A stretch of DNA of 64,000 bases from Nitratireductor sp. GISD-1A_MAKvit. Lineage in GTDB: Bacteria; Pseudomonadota; Alphaproteobacteria; Rhizobiales; Rhizobiaceae. Each line of letters opens with the position of its first letter. The first letter of the stretch is position 1. The stretch spans positions 881,501 through 945,500 of the forward strand of contig NZ_CP161920.1 in NCBI RefSeq assembly GCF_040819555.1, given 5' to 3'. Both the position numbers and the translations under genes were made by a program. A model generated the notes under the pieces. The model saw nothing but the letters and a program-made list of their open reading frames with translations, was not told where the DNA came from and did not search any database. Below are positions 63,328-64,000 of this stretch, one piece after another.

Positions 63328-64000
63328 CTACTTGAACGGAATGGGGAACAGTATTCCGCCGTCCCGCGGAAGCGCGTTGAGGCGGCGTTCGGCCTTCAGC
63401 GGGCTCTCCTCGCCGAGATTGCGCGCGAACACCTCGCCGTAGTTGCCGACTTGCTTGATCACGTTGTAGATCCATTTGTCGTCGAGCTTCAGAGGTTCGC
63501 CGATACCCGGATCCACGCCAAGAGCCTTGCGGGTTTCGCCGTCCGTTGCACTAGTGGCGATTTCATCGACGTTCTTGGATGTGATACCGCGATCTTCCGC
63601 CCACACCATGGCATTAAAAGCGTAGCGGACGATGTCGAACCAGCGGTCGTCGCCGCGAGGTATAGCCAGAGCAAGCGGTTCCGTCGTCGCTCCGCTCTGG
63701 AAGATCGCATGCTCGTCGGGATTGCCCGCGACCGCTGCCCTCTGGCCGGCAATCGCGAAACCGTCGCTCATGTAACCGTCACACCGCCCGCCGAAATAGG
63801 CGTCGCGCGCAAGGATCGTCGAGTCGAAGTAGACCCGTTCGACCTTTACTTGATTTTGCTGCTCGATCAGGTCGAGCGCATTTTCCACGAGGCTGCCGCC
63901 GCCCTGAAGGCAGATGGTCAGCCCGTCGAGATCGGCTGCGGCCTCTACGTTCAACGACTTGCGCAGCATGATCGCGTCACCGTCCACCAGGTTGATGGCT
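63328..64000 (-). CDS. aapJ: General L-amino acid binding protein AapJ (N-terminus outside window)
   Basis: The open frame runs to the right edge. The visible 220 or so residues are the C-terminal two thirds of a family 3 binding protein (LDGLTICLQGGGSLVENALDL, then GRCDGYMSDGFAIAGQR and NPDEHAIF), ending in RDGGILFPIPFK. It captures amino acids in the periplasm for AapQMP. First gene of the operon. Confidence 0.92.
   Translation of the reverse strand, partial: AINLVDGDAIMLRKSLNVEAAADLDGLTICLQGGGSLVENALDLIEQQNQVKVERVYFDSTILARDAYFGGRCDGYMSDGFAIAGQRAAVAGNPDEHAIFQSGATTEPLALAIPRGDDRWFDIVRYAFNAMVWAEDRGITSKNVDEIATSATDGETRKALGVDPGIGEPLKLDDKWIYNVIKQVGNYGEVFARNLGEESPLKAERRLNALPRDGGILFPIPFK

Noticed and set aside
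1..64000. CRISPR arrays, toxin-antitoxin pairs, restriction or other defence genes
   Set aside because: I saw no regularly spaced direct repeats and no recognisable defence or toxin genes in the window.

Overview
The window looks like a large accessory island inserted in a high-GC alphaproteobacterial genome, most likely of the order Hyphomicrobiales (Rhizobiales). The pointers are the FeaR-type amine oxidase locus, the aapJQMP amino-acid transporter, the GbsR-cydDCABX layout and the trb operon of the DUF2274-trbIGFL-trbK-trbJEDCB type. The genus cannot be fixed from sequence alone.

Left flank (1-9050), probably ancestral chromosome: the C-terminus of a LysR regulator; a cluster for amine breakdown (copper amine oxidase, aldehyde dehydrogenase, FeaR-like AraC activator) followed by a TRAP transporter with a TAXI binding protein; glyoxalase I; and the terminator plus 3' half of a tRNA-Gly gene. 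The 5' part of that tRNA is degenerate, and a tyrosine integrase reads inward next to it. This fits one end (att) of an integrated element whose other end is not visible here.

Island cargo (9.1-46.4 kb): an orphan ccmF; an IS3-family insertion that splits a small heavy-metal-associated protein; a SleB-type cell wall hydrolase; an ICMT-like methyltransferase; a zinc-ribbon protein; a DsbA/ScsC-like thiol protein; mntR/mntH with a MntR box; a CDF metal exporter; ccdA; a DUF1624 acyltransferase; a complete cytochrome bd operon (gbsR-like, cydD, C, A, B, X); a seven-gene envelope operon with three L,D-transpeptidases, a Tat-exported DsbA-like protein, a parvulin isomerase and a flavin monooxygenase; a bacterial transglutaminase-like protease; a ZntR-like regulator and ZntA-like ATPase; and a copper/thiol group (pseudoazurin, PCu(A)C, SCO, TlpA). 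Read together this is a mobile set for metal homeostasis, periplasmic thiol redox, respiration under stress and peptidoglycan 3-3 cross-linking.

Transfer module (46.4-57.1 kb): a LysR regulator, then DUF2274, trbI, G, F, L, the TrbK-like gene, J, E, D, C, B on the minus strand. The expected upstream coupling gene (traG) and a relaxase are absent; an IS110 and an IS5-family element lie there instead. Right part (59.7-64 kb): a YqaA-like membrane protein and an aapJQMP operon running off the window.

Several genes (the TAXI binding protein, mntH, cydB, cydD and the IS110 transposase) carry a single extra base in a G/C run. This pattern may be assembly error rather than gene decay and should be settled before the genes are called dead.
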